DNA of 21,426 nt, taken from assembly GCA_038876335.1 (NCBI GenBank), contig JAVYYS010000005.1, forward strand, positions 1 through 21,426, written 5' to 3'. The notes beneath the pieces are model-generated. The model saw nothing but the letters and a program-made list of their open reading frames with translations, searched no databases and was not told the DNA's origin. This document shows, one piece after another, positions 7,307-13,893 of this stretch. Numbering within the stretch: position 1 is the stretch's first letter; the number at the start of each line of letters is the position of its first letter. Source of the DNA: JAKATY01 sp038876335. Its GTDB lineage: Archaea > Micrarchaeota > Micrarchaeia > Micrarchaeales > Micrarchaeaceae. Made by a program: the position numbers and the translations under genes.

Positions 7307-7705
7307 ATGAGCCAATTTGGAAAGCAGTTCAGCACAAAATCCCAGTCGAAGAGCGTGGGCAATGGCAAGAAAAGAGCAAAATTCAGGGATAAGAGGAGAA
7401 GCGAGTCAGGAAACTACTTTTCCGCTACGCGCGTTTCGCAGGATAATGAAATAAAGGCGTTCAGGAGGCGCGGCGGCAACCTTCTCCCGCGTGCAAGCAG
7501 AATTTCCTTTGCGAATGTGCTGACGAAGGACGGTTTCAAGAAGGTCAAGATAAAGGCAGTTATAGAGTCGAGGGACAACCGGAACTTCGCGAGGCAGGGC
7601 ATACTTACAAAGGGCGCGATTATCGAGACAGAACTCGGCAGGGCTGTAGTAGTAAACAGACCCGGAAGGGAAGGCACAGTCAATGCGAAGATTGTGGCGG
7701 ATTGA
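7307..7705 (+). CDS. rps8e: Ribosomal protein S8e
   Basis: This 132-residue basic protein of the archaeal/eukaryotic small subunit has the family pattern throughout. An Arg/Lys-rich N-terminus (KRAKFRDKRRSESG) is followed by a TRV...RRRGGN core, VIESRDNRNFARQGILTKGAIIETELG and a VVNRPGREGTVNA end. Length is normal for archaea. The promoter suggests a leaderless transcript. The stop TGA is directly followed by the ATG of the next gene. Confidence 0.95.
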   Translation: MSQFGKQFSTKSQSKSVGNGKKRAKFRDKRRSESGNYFSATRVSQDNEIKAFRRRGGNLLPRASRISFANVLTKDGFKKVKIKAVIESRDNRNFARQGILTKGAIIETELGRAVVVNRPGREGTVNAKIVAD

Positions 7706-8083
7706 ATGGCTATAAGAGTTTATGTGTGCGACAAAGCCGATTACGAAAAGCTGAAGAATCTACTGGAGTACGATCCGTATCTTGATACGAGCCTCGGCGC
7801 AGAGCAGCTTGCAAAGCTGCGTGGAGATAGATATGCAAATATAATATTTGCACGGCAGAGCTATACTATAAAGGATGGCGCGCTGATTGGGATGGACGCA
7901 GGCAAGTACTACCTTTATCTAAAGGCGCCAGAGGAGTTTTTCCAGGGTGCAGAGGAGAAGCTTTCAAAAGAGATTCAAAGCTGCAAGCGCGCAGATGCGG
8001 AAACTGAGAGGAAAATTATAAGCATAGTAGAGGAGGATGAGTCTAAAGGCAACTATGGGGTTGGTCTTGTATTAGGTGGTTGA
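7706..8083 (+). CDS. Uncharacterised 125-residue protein between S8e and OTC
   Basis: I do not recognise this family. The protein is soluble, with no signal or membrane segment, and looks alpha/beta. A beta-strand-like start (AIRVYVCDKADYEKLKNLL) precedes strands such as YANIIFARQSYTI and KYYLYLKA, an acidic helix (about 85-105), and a Gly-rich end NYGVGLVLGG. There is no obvious catalytic or metal motif; the cysteines are Cys8 and one near residue 92. The ATG abuts the S8e TGA, and the stop TGA abuts the TTG start of the OTC gene, so all three are expected on one transcript. Its last glycine codons also supply the GGTG Shine-Dalgarno for the next gene. Coding is supported by the tight packing and codon use like its neighbours. 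Confidence 0.8.
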   Translation: MAIRVYVCDKADYEKLKNLLEYDPYLDTSLGAEQLAKLRGDRYANIIFARQSYTIKDGALIGMDAGKYYLYLKAPEEFFQGAEEKLSKEIQSCKRADAETERKIISIVEEDESKGNYGVGLVLGG

Positions 8084-8983
8084 TTGAACCTACTGAGCTC
8101 AGACGATCTTTCAAAAGACCAAATCCTGGAAATATTTGAGATTGCAGATTCGATCAGAGAAGGCAAAGAGGAAATAACGCTAAAAGAGCATTCGGTGCTC
8201 GCGCTGCTATTTGAAAAACCTTCCACGCGTACCAGAGTTTCTTTTGAGGTGGCAATCGCACAGCTTGGAGGCCATGCGATATACATAGATGCTCAAAGCA
8301 CGCATCTTAAGAGAGGAGAAAGCTTTTCTGATACGGCGCGCATGCTAAGCAGCTACTGCGATTTCATAGCAGCGAGGCTTTACAGCCACAGCGATATCAT
8401 AGGGCTGGCCAGCAACTCCACAGTGCCAGTGATAAATGCGCTTACCGATCTTGAGCACCCCACGCAGGCGCTGACAGATGTCTATACAATTCGCAGCGCC
8501 AAGAAGAACCTGAAGAACCTCAAGCTTGTGTTCGTAGGAGACATAGCCGCTAATACCGCAAATTCCCTTATGCTCACTGCAGCCAAGCTTGGCATTGAAG
8601 TGGCGCTGCTTGGGCCAAAAGGCTACATGCCGCAGAGCTTCTATTTTACCAAATCCCGCGAATATGGAAAAGTGGATACCTACAGTGAACCAGAAGAGGC
8701 TCTTGAGGATGCAGACATAATATACACTGACACTTTTGTTAGCATGGGGCAGGAGCAGGAAGCTGAAAGCAGAAAGGCACTGTTTGCCAAATACCAGGTG
8801 AACAGCAAGATGCTAGAGTATGCTAAAAAAGACGCTCTGGTTATGCACTGCCTTCCTGCGCACAGAGGAGAAGAGATAACTTCGGAAGTGCTTGACGGAC
8901 CCAGAAGCATTGTATGGGAGCAGGCGAAGAACAAGATGCTGCTCGCTAAAGCCATACTCCTCTATCTCTCAAAGGAGAAGTAA
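8084..8983 (+). CDS. argF: Ornithine carbamoyltransferase
   Basis: The 299-residue enzyme exchanges carbamoyl phosphate and ornithine with citrulline and phosphate. Carbamoyl-phosphate binding motifs are STRTR (47-51) and HPTQ (125-128). The ornithine side is DTFVSMGQEQE (216-226) and HCLP (255-258). HCLP rather than HPLP separates it from aspartate carbamoyltransferase, and the SMG loop agrees. Translation starts at TTG 8084, immediately after the TGA of the upstream gene. The residues after this TTG align with normal OTC N-termini, so the start is credible. No other arginine gene is in the window. It could act in biosynthesis or, with arginine deiminase and carbamate kinase elsewhere, in arginine fermentation. 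Confidence 0.92.
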   Translation: MNLLSSDDLSKDQILEIFEIADSIREGKEEITLKEHSVLALLFEKPSTRTRVSFEVAIAQLGGHAIYIDAQSTHLKRGESFSDTARMLSSYCDFIAARLYSHSDIIGLASNSTVPVINALTDLEHPTQALTDVYTIRSAKKNLKNLKLVFVGDIAANTANSLMLTAAKLGIEVALLGPKGYMPQSFYFTKSREYGKVDTYSEPEEALEDADIIYTDTFVSMGQEQEAESRKALFAKYQVNSKMLEYAKKDALVMHCLPAHRGEEITSEVLDGPRSIVWEQAKNKMLLAKAILLYLSKEK

Positions 8984-9039
8984 ATTGGCCACTCGTGCAC
9001 AATGTTCAGCTTGCTTTTTATCAAAAGCGCCTATGCGAT

Positions 9040-9050
9040 ACCTATAAATT
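9040..9050 (+). promoter_or_regulatory. Box A for the surface-protein gene
   Basis: ACCTATAAATT lies about 28 bases before the ATG at 9073, predicting an almost leaderless transcript. Confidence 0.55.
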
Positions 9051-9072
9051 CTTAAGCAGGGGAAAATAAATT

Positions 9073-9708
9073 ATGCACTTGTTATCAAAAGTTACTCTAA
9101 TCGCAATAATAATAATCTTGCTTGCGCTTATCGTTTTCTACGCAGCAAGGCAGCCGGCTTCTTCAGCGATAACCAAGCAGCAGGCCGAGTCATTCGTAAT
9201 TTCAGATCTAATGCAGAGCAACCCCAACGCCAGCATAAATGTAATAAATGCGGCGCCCTCAACCCTAAAAAGCGGTAGCTGGAGCATTATGGTAAGCATA
9301 ATCTATAACAGCACGCGGGCTTGCCCTACAGTACTTGTAAAGAGTTTTGACTATCCTGCGCTTACACTCTCAAGCGTAGTGGATTCATATACTACAGGTA
9401 CCATACCCTGCGCCGTGCACGGCCTCTCAAACGTTTCATCTTACCTCATAAGCCTACCACAGGTCGCAATTGCAATAGCAACAAACTCTTCTATGCAGGC
9501 GTCTTCGTATGCAAGCCTTTTCGGATACAATAAAACAGTCGCCCATGCCCATTTTTACAGCAGTTTGGCCTCCTCCTCAACTCCGCTTGGAAAGAATCTC
9601 AGCAATGTCTGGCTAGTCAATTATACTGCTTCTGATTCAAATTATTCTGAGTATGTAGTTTTGGGCAGCACTGGAGGTGTATTAGGCAGCTTTGCCGTGC
9701 AGAAATAA
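9073..9708 (+). CDS. Membrane-anchored extracellular protein, sequon-rich, unknown function
   Basis: This 211-residue protein has one strongly hydrophobic N-terminal segment (about residues 5-26, with runs of Ile/Leu) and a Ser/Thr/Asn-rich remainder. It is therefore either anchored with its bulk outside the cell or secreted. At least eight N-x-S/T sequons are present (for example NST, NVS, NSS, NKT, NLS, NYT, NYS), suggesting archaeal N-glycosylation. Two cysteines (in RACPT and IPCAV) could form a disulfide. The segment after the anchor (ITKQQAESFVISDLM...) has the rhythm of a PepSY-type domain, but I cannot confirm this. The gene has its own box A and no co-directional neighbour within 80 bases. 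Confidence 0.75.
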   Translation: MHLLSKVTLIAIIIILLALIVFYAARQPASSAITKQQAESFVISDLMQSNPNASINVINAAPSTLKSGSWSIMVSIIYNSTRACPTVLVKSFDYPALTLSSVVDSYTTGTIPCAVHGLSNVSSYLISLPQVAIAIATNSSMQASSYASLFGYNKTVAHAHFYSSLASSSTPLGKNLSNVWLVNYTASDSNYSEYVVLGSTGGVLGSFAVQK

Positions 9709-9947
9709 TAAAAATAATTTGGTATCACGCGTTTTTAGGAAAGCAGTGCAATCGATTGGATTTAAGCAGTAGAAACTCTGCTGCAACAATCTGCCAGCAG
9801 TTTACAATGATAAAATTTTGTATACTTAAATAAACAAATCTTACACTCACCCCTTATTATTTCTATAATAGTTCCCAAACTGCCATATATACACACGCCA
9901 GCACAAGGTTTTTAAAGTTTCTTAGAGTATCAATCTCTGGCGATTAG
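9709..9947. other. Intergenic region upstream of ftsZ1
   Basis: These 239 A/T-rich bases hold the ftsZ1 box A at their right end and a weak inverted repeat (CTGCTG...CAGCAG, about 9778-9800). I see no gene, tRNA or small RNA in them. Confidence 0.5.
9907..9918 (+). promoter_or_regulatory. Box A for ftsZ1-ftsZ2
   Basis: GGTTTTTAAAGT lies about 35 bases before the ATG at 9948 and predicts a leader of about ten bases. Confidence 0.5.
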
Positions 9948-10991
9948 ATGAGCGACCTTGTCAGTGACGTCTTGGGGCAGAAAAGCGAGGAGCCGTTTAG
10001 CTCTTCTGAGATAAAAATTGTTACGGTAGGTTTTGGCGGTGCAGGCTGCAACATAGTTAACAGGCTTGTCAAAGCTGGGGTAAAAGGCACCGAATTTGTT
10101 GCAGTAAATACTGACGCGCAGCATTTTAAGATAATCGACGATAGAATAAAGAAAGTGCTTATAGGAAAGACTATAACGAAGGGTCTCGGCGCTGGCGGAG
10201 ATCCAAAAATAGGCGAGAAGGCAGCGGAGGTTGATAGGCAATCTCTAGAGGATGTTTTTAAGGGATCACAGCTCGTCTTTTTGTGCGCAGGCATGGGCGG
10301 AGGCACAGGCACAGGCGCTGCACCAATTGCCGCGCAGATTGCAAGGGAACAGGGAGCTATAGTAATATCGATGGTCACGTATCCTTTTGACCTTGAGAGG
10401 GTAAGGAAAGTCAAGGCTGAGGAGGGCATACAGAACCTCAGGAAGTTTAGCAACAGCGTGATTATACTGGACAACAACAGGCTTGTGAAGCTGGTGCCAA
10501 ACCTTCCAATGAATGATGCATTCGCACTTGCTGATGAGGTGCTTGCCAAGGCTATAGGGGGGCTTGTATGGACTATAACGCAGCCTAGCCTTATAAACAT
10601 AGATTTTGCTGACGTAAGGTCTATAATGTCTAATGGGGATGTTGGGTTCATCTCCGTAGGGATAGGAAAGGGTACAGACAAGGTCAATGCGGCATCAGAG
10701 TCGGTGCTTAAGAACAAGCTGCTCGATGTTGACTACGAAGGCGCTTCTGGCGCGCTGATCCACATCTCTGGAGGCTCTTCGCTTACAATAGGGGATGCGA
10801 TAAAGGCTGGAGAGATTATAACAGAGAGAATGGATTCAAAAGCCAACATAAAGTGGGGTGCAAGAATCATACCAGGCTATGAAGACCAGCTGGAAATCGT
10901 GGCGATAGTCACAGGAGTTAAGGGTTCGAGCATAGTCGGCAGGATGGAAGCAAAGAAGCCACAGGCCTACAGTGATCTTGAAATGATATAG
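9948..10991 (+). CDS. ftsZ1: Cell division protein FtsZ, first paralogue
   Basis: This 347-residue tubulin-like GTPase polymerises at mid-cell. The nucleotide site has the GFGGAGCN loop (about 28-35), the tubulin signature GGGTGTG (117-123) and the T7 catalytic loop NIDFAD (217-222), which hydrolyses GTP in the next subunit. The C-terminal FtsZ domain ends with ...VAIVTGVKG and a short tail of about 20 residues (KKPQAYSDLEMI). About 20 residues precede the core. It is followed 11 bases later by the second ftsZ, so the pair forms an operon. Which archaeal FtsZ clade each copy belongs to needs a tree. The number used here only reflects gene order. Confidence 0.95.
   Translation: MSDLVSDVLGQKSEEPFSSSEIKIVTVGFGGAGCNIVNRLVKAGVKGTEFVAVNTDAQHFKIIDDRIKKVLIGKTITKGLGAGGDPKIGEKAAEVDRQSLEDVFKGSQLVFLCAGMGGGTGTGAAPIAAQIAREQGAIVISMVTYPFDLERVRKVKAEEGIQNLRKFSNSVIILDNNRLVKLVPNLPMNDAFALADEVLAKAIGGLVWTITQPSLINIDFADVRSIMSNGDVGFISVGIGKGTDKVNAASESVLKNKLLDVDYEGASGALIHISGGSSLTIGDAIKAGEIITERMDSKANIKWGARIIPGYEDQLEIVAIVTGVKGSSIVGRMEAKKPQAYSDLEMI
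10281..10315 (+). repeat. 35-bp stretch identical to 11291-11325 in ftsZ2
   Basis: The segment encoding the end of the FLCAGMGGGTGTG tubulin signature is identical at every base in both ftsZ genes, including synonymous positions. Flanking DNA is diverged. Confidence 0.9.
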
Positions 10992-11002
10992 GGTGCTGGA
11001 AA

Positions 11003-12013
11003 ATGGCAGATGAAGAATTCGTAGCACGGATCGCTGTTGTAGGAGCAGGAGGGCAGGGCAGCAACCTTGTCAATAAGCTTTACACTAGAGGCATAAAGAG
11101 CGCTACCACGATCGCAGTAAATACAGATGCAAAGCACCTAAACATGATAAACGCTGACAAGAAGATACTCATAGGCAAAGAGATAACAAGAGGTCTCGGA
11201 GCCGGCGGCTTTCCAGAGATAGCGGCCAAGGCGGCCGATGCGAGCAGGAATGAGCTTGCTGAGGCAATAAGCAACTATGATCTGATATTCTTGTGCGCAG
11301 GCATGGGCGGAGGCACAGGCACAGGTTCAGCTCCTATAATCGCTCAGCTCGCAAGAGAGCAGGGCTCACTTGTTGTGGCATTCGTAACCTATCCCTTCTC
11401 TCTTGAAAGAATAAGAAAGCAGAAAGCAGACTGGGGACTTGAGCAGCTTTACAAAAATGCAGATACTACAATAGTGCTTGAGAACGACAGGATACTCAGC
11501 TATGCCCCAAACTTGCAGATAGAGAAGGCGTTTGATCTTATAGATAACGTGGTCATGAGTGCAGTGAAAGGCATCGCAGATACGATAATGCTGCCAAGCT
11601 TGATAAACCTCGACTTCGCTGACGTGAGGTCTACGCTGAGGGATGCAGGCACTGCCGTAATAAACCTTGGTTACGGCTCTGGAAACGACAAAGTTGAGAA
11701 GGCAATAAAGTCTACAGTGTCGCATCCTATGCTAGATGTGGATTATGAAGGCGCTAAAGGCGCAATGGTCCATGTGGCTGGCGGGCTATCCCTTTCAATA
11801 GAAGAAGCGACAAAGGTAGGTGAAGGGGTAACAGAAGGGCTAGATGAAAAGGCAAATGTTATATTCGGAGCGAGGCTGGTTCCAGAAATGCGCGACGAGA
11901 TCCGCGTCATGTCAATAGTCACTGGAGTTACGCCACGGTTCGGTAGCGCGAAATATGTATCCATGACCACAAGCCCGGGCCTAGATTTCCTAAAAGGGAT
12001 AGAAAGCATCTGA
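11003..12013 (+). CDS. ftsZ2: Cell division protein FtsZ, second paralogue
   Basis: The 336-residue second FtsZ has VVGAGGQGSN (12-21), GGGTGTG (102-108) and a complete T7 loop NLDFAD (202-207), so both paralogues should be active GTPases. It lacks the 18-residue N-terminal extension of the first copy. The C-terminus ends with a Pro-Gly-Leu-Asp-Phe-Leu-Lys segment after a short linker, which resembles the conserved tail peptide by which FtsZ binds SepF and other anchors. GGGTG lies seven bases before the ATG. The gap to ftsZ1 is only 11 bases. A T-rich tract follows the stop codon. Confidence 0.95.
   Translation: MADEEFVARIAVVGAGGQGSNLVNKLYTRGIKSATTIAVNTDAKHLNMINADKKILIGKEITRGLGAGGFPEIAAKAADASRNELAEAISNYDLIFLCAGMGGGTGTGSAPIIAQLAREQGSLVVAFVTYPFSLERIRKQKADWGLEQLYKNADTTIVLENDRILSYAPNLQIEKAFDLIDNVVMSAVKGIADTIMLPSLINLDFADVRSTLRDAGTAVINLGYGSGNDKVEKAIKSTVSHPMLDVDYEGAKGAMVHVAGGLSLSIEEATKVGEGVTEGLDEKANVIFGARLVPEMRDEIRVMSIVTGVTPRFGSAKYVSMTTSPGLDFLKGIESI
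11291..11325 (+). repeat. 35-bp stretch identical to 10281-10315 in ftsZ1
   Basis: This is the partner copy of the identical tubulin-signature DNA in the tandem ftsZ genes. Confidence 0.9.
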
Positions 12014-12047
12014 TTTTTGCCTTTATTTTTATTTCTCTATTTTTCTG
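12014..12047 (+). terminator. T-rich terminator after ftsZ2
   Basis: Immediately after the ftsZ2 TGA come several T-runs of four to five bases (TTTTT, ATTTTTAT, ATTTTTC), the usual archaeal intrinsic termination signal. No stem precedes them. Confidence 0.6.
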
Positions 12048-12063
12048 CGGTATAGATGCCCTG

Positions 12064-12085
12064 CGGAACACTGTGAAATGTTCCG
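12064..12085. promoter_or_regulatory. Inverted repeat upstream of methyltransferase gene
   Basis: CGGAACA and TGTTCCG are perfect 7-base arms separated by eight bases, extendable by a G-T and a T-A pair. The element sits about 45 bases before the GTG start, over or just before a TATAGAAATA sequence that could be box A. It may be a dimeric repressor operator or a hairpin. Confidence 0.4.
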
Positions 12086-12127
12086 TATAGAAATAAAGAA
12101 AGAAAAGAAAGAAAAGCGCGTGTTTCA

Positions 12128-12697
12128 GTGTATGGCTACAGCCTAAAAGGAAAAGGCAGTGATTTAGGGCCTCCTGCGCATCACCATTATGCGCATGGCG
12201 CCCCAGAACGCGGCAATACTAGAGCTCTGCTCTCCTCACTCATAACTTCGCATGTTGACGTGATAGCCGATCTAGGTTGCGGCAGGGGTTTCTATTCTAA
12301 GTATTTGCTAGATTATGCTAACAGGGTCTACTGCGTAGATGTAGACAAGGAGGCGCTGTTAGCAGCGACAGAGGCCGTAAAAAGCGACAGGATGGTCTGC
12401 ATAAATGCCTCTGCAGAGAATACTGACCTTCCAAGCAAATCTGTAGACATCGTGTTCATGGCTAATTCCTTCCATGACATGGAAAACAAGAACGCTGTGG
12501 TAAATGAGATATCACGCATATTGAAGGAGCGCGGAAGCGTAATAATCATAGATTGGAATAAAAATTCTAAATTTGGGCCCCCATCCAGCATAAAGATGTC
12601 CCCTGAAGACTATATAGGGTATTTCAGAGGATTCAATCTTGAAAAACTATCTGCCATTGAGGGCCAGCATTACTGTATGCTTTTAAAGAAGGCCTAG
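12128..12697 (+). CDS. Class I SAM-dependent methyltransferase
   Basis: The 189-residue protein has a Rossmann methyltransferase core. Motif I is ADLGCGRGFYSKYL (about 47-60), with VYCVDVDKEAL binding the ribose through its acidic residue. The motif after strand 4 is VDIVFMANSFHDM, followed by an EISRILKERGSVIIIDW segment as in type 11/UbiE-like methyltransferases. The N-terminus is rich in His and Pro (GPPAHHHYAHG). The start is a GTG at 12128 with no Shine-Dalgarno, because no earlier ATG is in frame. The substrate cannot be deduced. The gene follows the ftsZ operon after a terminator and an inverted repeat, so it is probably a separate unit. Confidence 0.82.
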   Translation: MYGYSLKGKGSDLGPPAHHHYAHGAPERGNTRALLSSLITSHVDVIADLGCGRGFYSKYLLDYANRVYCVDVDKEALLAATEAVKSDRMVCINASAENTDLPSKSVDIVFMANSFHDMENKNAVVNEISRILKERGSVIIIDWNKNSKFGPPSSIKMSPEDYIGYFRGFNLEKLSAIEGQHYCMLLKKA

Positions 12698-12707
12698 CTG
12701 AAAACCT

Positions 12708-12728
12708 CTGCGCTTTGCGAAAGCGCAG
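12708..12728. terminator. Perfect 9-bp hairpin after the methyltransferase gene
   Basis: CTGCGCTTT and AAAGCGCAG are perfectly complementary around a GCG loop, starting 10 bases after the stop codon. No T-run follows, so it may be an RNA 3'-end stabilising stem or a processing site rather than a classic terminator. Confidence 0.5.
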
Positions 12729-12791
12729 CGTAGATCCATCCTGCAGCAGGTTTCATCTACCATCTCAATAGTTTGTTTGCCCAAGTCTACC

Positions 12792-12804
12792 GAGTATATA
12801 TAAA
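12792..12804 (+). promoter_or_regulatory. Box A for the aIF5A ribosomal-protein unit
   Basis: AGTATATATAAAT is a strong box A about 55 bases before the ATG at 12853. It leaves a leader of about 28 bases containing GAGG (12844-12847) as Shine-Dalgarno. Confidence 0.6.
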
Positions 12805-12852
12805 TATTTTTGCTACTAAGCCTATCTATCAACTAATTCAGCAGAGGATTTT

Positions 12853-13254
12853 ATGAGCGATGAAGTAGAGCACGTAATAATGAAAGATATAAAGCCTGGC
12901 AGGTTCTTGCTGATAGATGGTGAGCCTTGCAGGGCCGTGGAGATCGATGTGAGCGCACCCGGCAAGCACGGCTCAGCGAAAATGCGCATAACTGGGATAG
13001 GAGTGTTTGATGGAAAAAAGAGAACCATACTTAAGCCATCTGACGCCTATGTGGATATACCAATTATATCCAAGAGGCGTGCCCAAGTAGTGTCGGTCAC
13101 TGGAGATAGCGCACAGCTTATGGATTCTGAGACATACGAGGTATTTGAGCTCCCTATACCAGAAGACCTTAGGGGAAGCATCAATGCCGGAACCTCAGTG
13201 GAGGTTATGGAAGCGATGGGCAAGAAAGCAATAATGCGCGCTATAAATGAGTGA
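12853..13254 (+). CDS. aif5A: Translation initiation factor aIF5A
   Basis: This 133-residue factor rescues ribosomes stalled on difficult peptides, including polyproline. The modified loop SAPGKHGSAK places the hypusine or deoxyhypusine lysine at Lys38. An SH3-like N-terminal domain is followed by an OB-fold with the DSETYEVFELP segment typical of the family. The length is normal. It heads a run with rps24e (12-base gap), rps27ae, a CPBP protease and a TrmJ-like enzyme. The deoxyhypusine synthase needed for modification is not in this window. Confidence 0.95.
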   Translation: MSDEVEHVIMKDIKPGRFLLIDGEPCRAVEIDVSAPGKHGSAKMRITGIGVFDGKKRTILKPSDAYVDIPIISKRRAQVVSVTGDSAQLMDSETYEVFELPIPEDLRGSINAGTSVEVMEAMGKKAIMRAINE

Positions 13255-13266
13255 ACGGTAGGTCTT

Positions 13267-13698
13267 ATGGACATAGAAATAATCTCTGACGTTCAGAATG
13301 CTTTGCTGCAGAGAAGAGAAGTGAAATTTGTGGTTTCGCAGGAGTCTTCCACAGTTTCAAAGGAGCAGTTGAAAGTTGAGCTCTGCAGGAAGCTCAACAC
13401 GAACCCCGACAGCTCCATAGTTGAGAAAATTTCTCAGCGCTTTGGAGAGCGCAGAAGCGATGGTGTCTTCTATTCTTACAAGGACAAGGCCTCTATGGAA
13501 AGGATGGAGCCCAAACATCTATTGAAGAGATACAGCAAGTTGTCCTCAACCCCAGCTCAAGAAGTCAAAAATGAAAAAGGAGAAAAAGCGGAGCCCGCTC
13601 TTGGAGAAAATGCAGAGAAAGGAATAAATGCCGCAACGGAGCACAAAGAGGGCAAGCATGAACCTGTAAAACCACAGGGTGCCAACGCAAAAAATTAA
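13267..13698 (+). CDS. rps24e: Ribosomal protein S24e with a charged C-terminal extension
   Basis: Residues 1-95 match S24e: DIEIISDVQNALLQRREVKF at the start, then a KEQLKVELCRKLNTNPDSSIVEKISQRFG core. The family is usually about 100 residues in archaea. This protein continues to 143 with a Glu/Lys/Ala-rich tail lacking hydrophobic residues, predicted to be disordered. An AGGT-type Shine-Dalgarno lies before the ATG. rps27ae follows after 36 bases, the normal archaeal partnership of these genes. Confidence 0.9.
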   Translation: MDIEIISDVQNALLQRREVKFVVSQESSTVSKEQLKVELCRKLNTNPDSSIVEKISQRFGERRSDGVFYSYKDKASMERMEPKHLLKRYSKLSSTPAQEVKNEKGEKAEPALGENAEKGINAATEHKEGKHEPVKPQGANAKN

Positions 13699-13734
13699 GT
13701 AAAAGCCGAAAAATAGCAGGAAGTAGGTGTAATT

Positions 13735-13893
13735 ATGGCAGAAGAAAAGAAAGGAGGCAAGAAAAAAGAGTTTAAAGCTTACACCCAAGGTAAAATGTGT
13801 CCAAAATGCGGTGCAAGGATGGGAGACCATCAAGACAGGTACGCCTGCGGCAGATGCGGATATACAGAATTCAAGCGAAAGCCGGGTGCCTGA
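13735..13893 (+). CDS. rps27ae: Ribosomal protein S27ae
   Basis: This 52-residue protein is short and easy to miss. ATG at 13735 is preceded by AGGTG at the correct distance. A Lys-rich N-terminus leads to a zinc ribbon: CPKCGARMGDHQDRYACGRC, followed by GYTEFKRK. The C-x2-C...C-x2-C pattern, the D-H-x-D-R-x-x-C-G-x-C-G-Y-T-E segment and its place after S24e identify the archaeal small-subunit protein. Unlike the eukaryotic homologue it carries no ubiquitin. Its GGT-GCC-TGA end doubles as the Shine-Dalgarno and stop before the TTG start of the next gene. Confidence 0.93.
   Translation: MAEEKKGGKKKEFKAYTQGKMCPKCGARMGDHQDRYACGRCGYTEFKRKPGA

Noticed and set aside
8084..8983. Aspartate carbamoyltransferase (pyrB) instead of OTC
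   Set aside because: The HCLP motif and SMG ornithine loop are OTC features. Aspartate carbamoyltransferase has HPLP and an 80s-loop lysine pattern not seen here.
9944..10717. 257-codon minus-strand open frame opposite ftsZ1
   Set aside because: It is antisense to a conserved gene and its Ser/Pro/Thr-rich product matches no family.
12091..12116. Purine-rich GAAA-type repeats as a possible satellite or regulatory array
   Set aside because: The units are irregular and only about 25 bases long. This is simple low-complexity sequence before the methyltransferase start.
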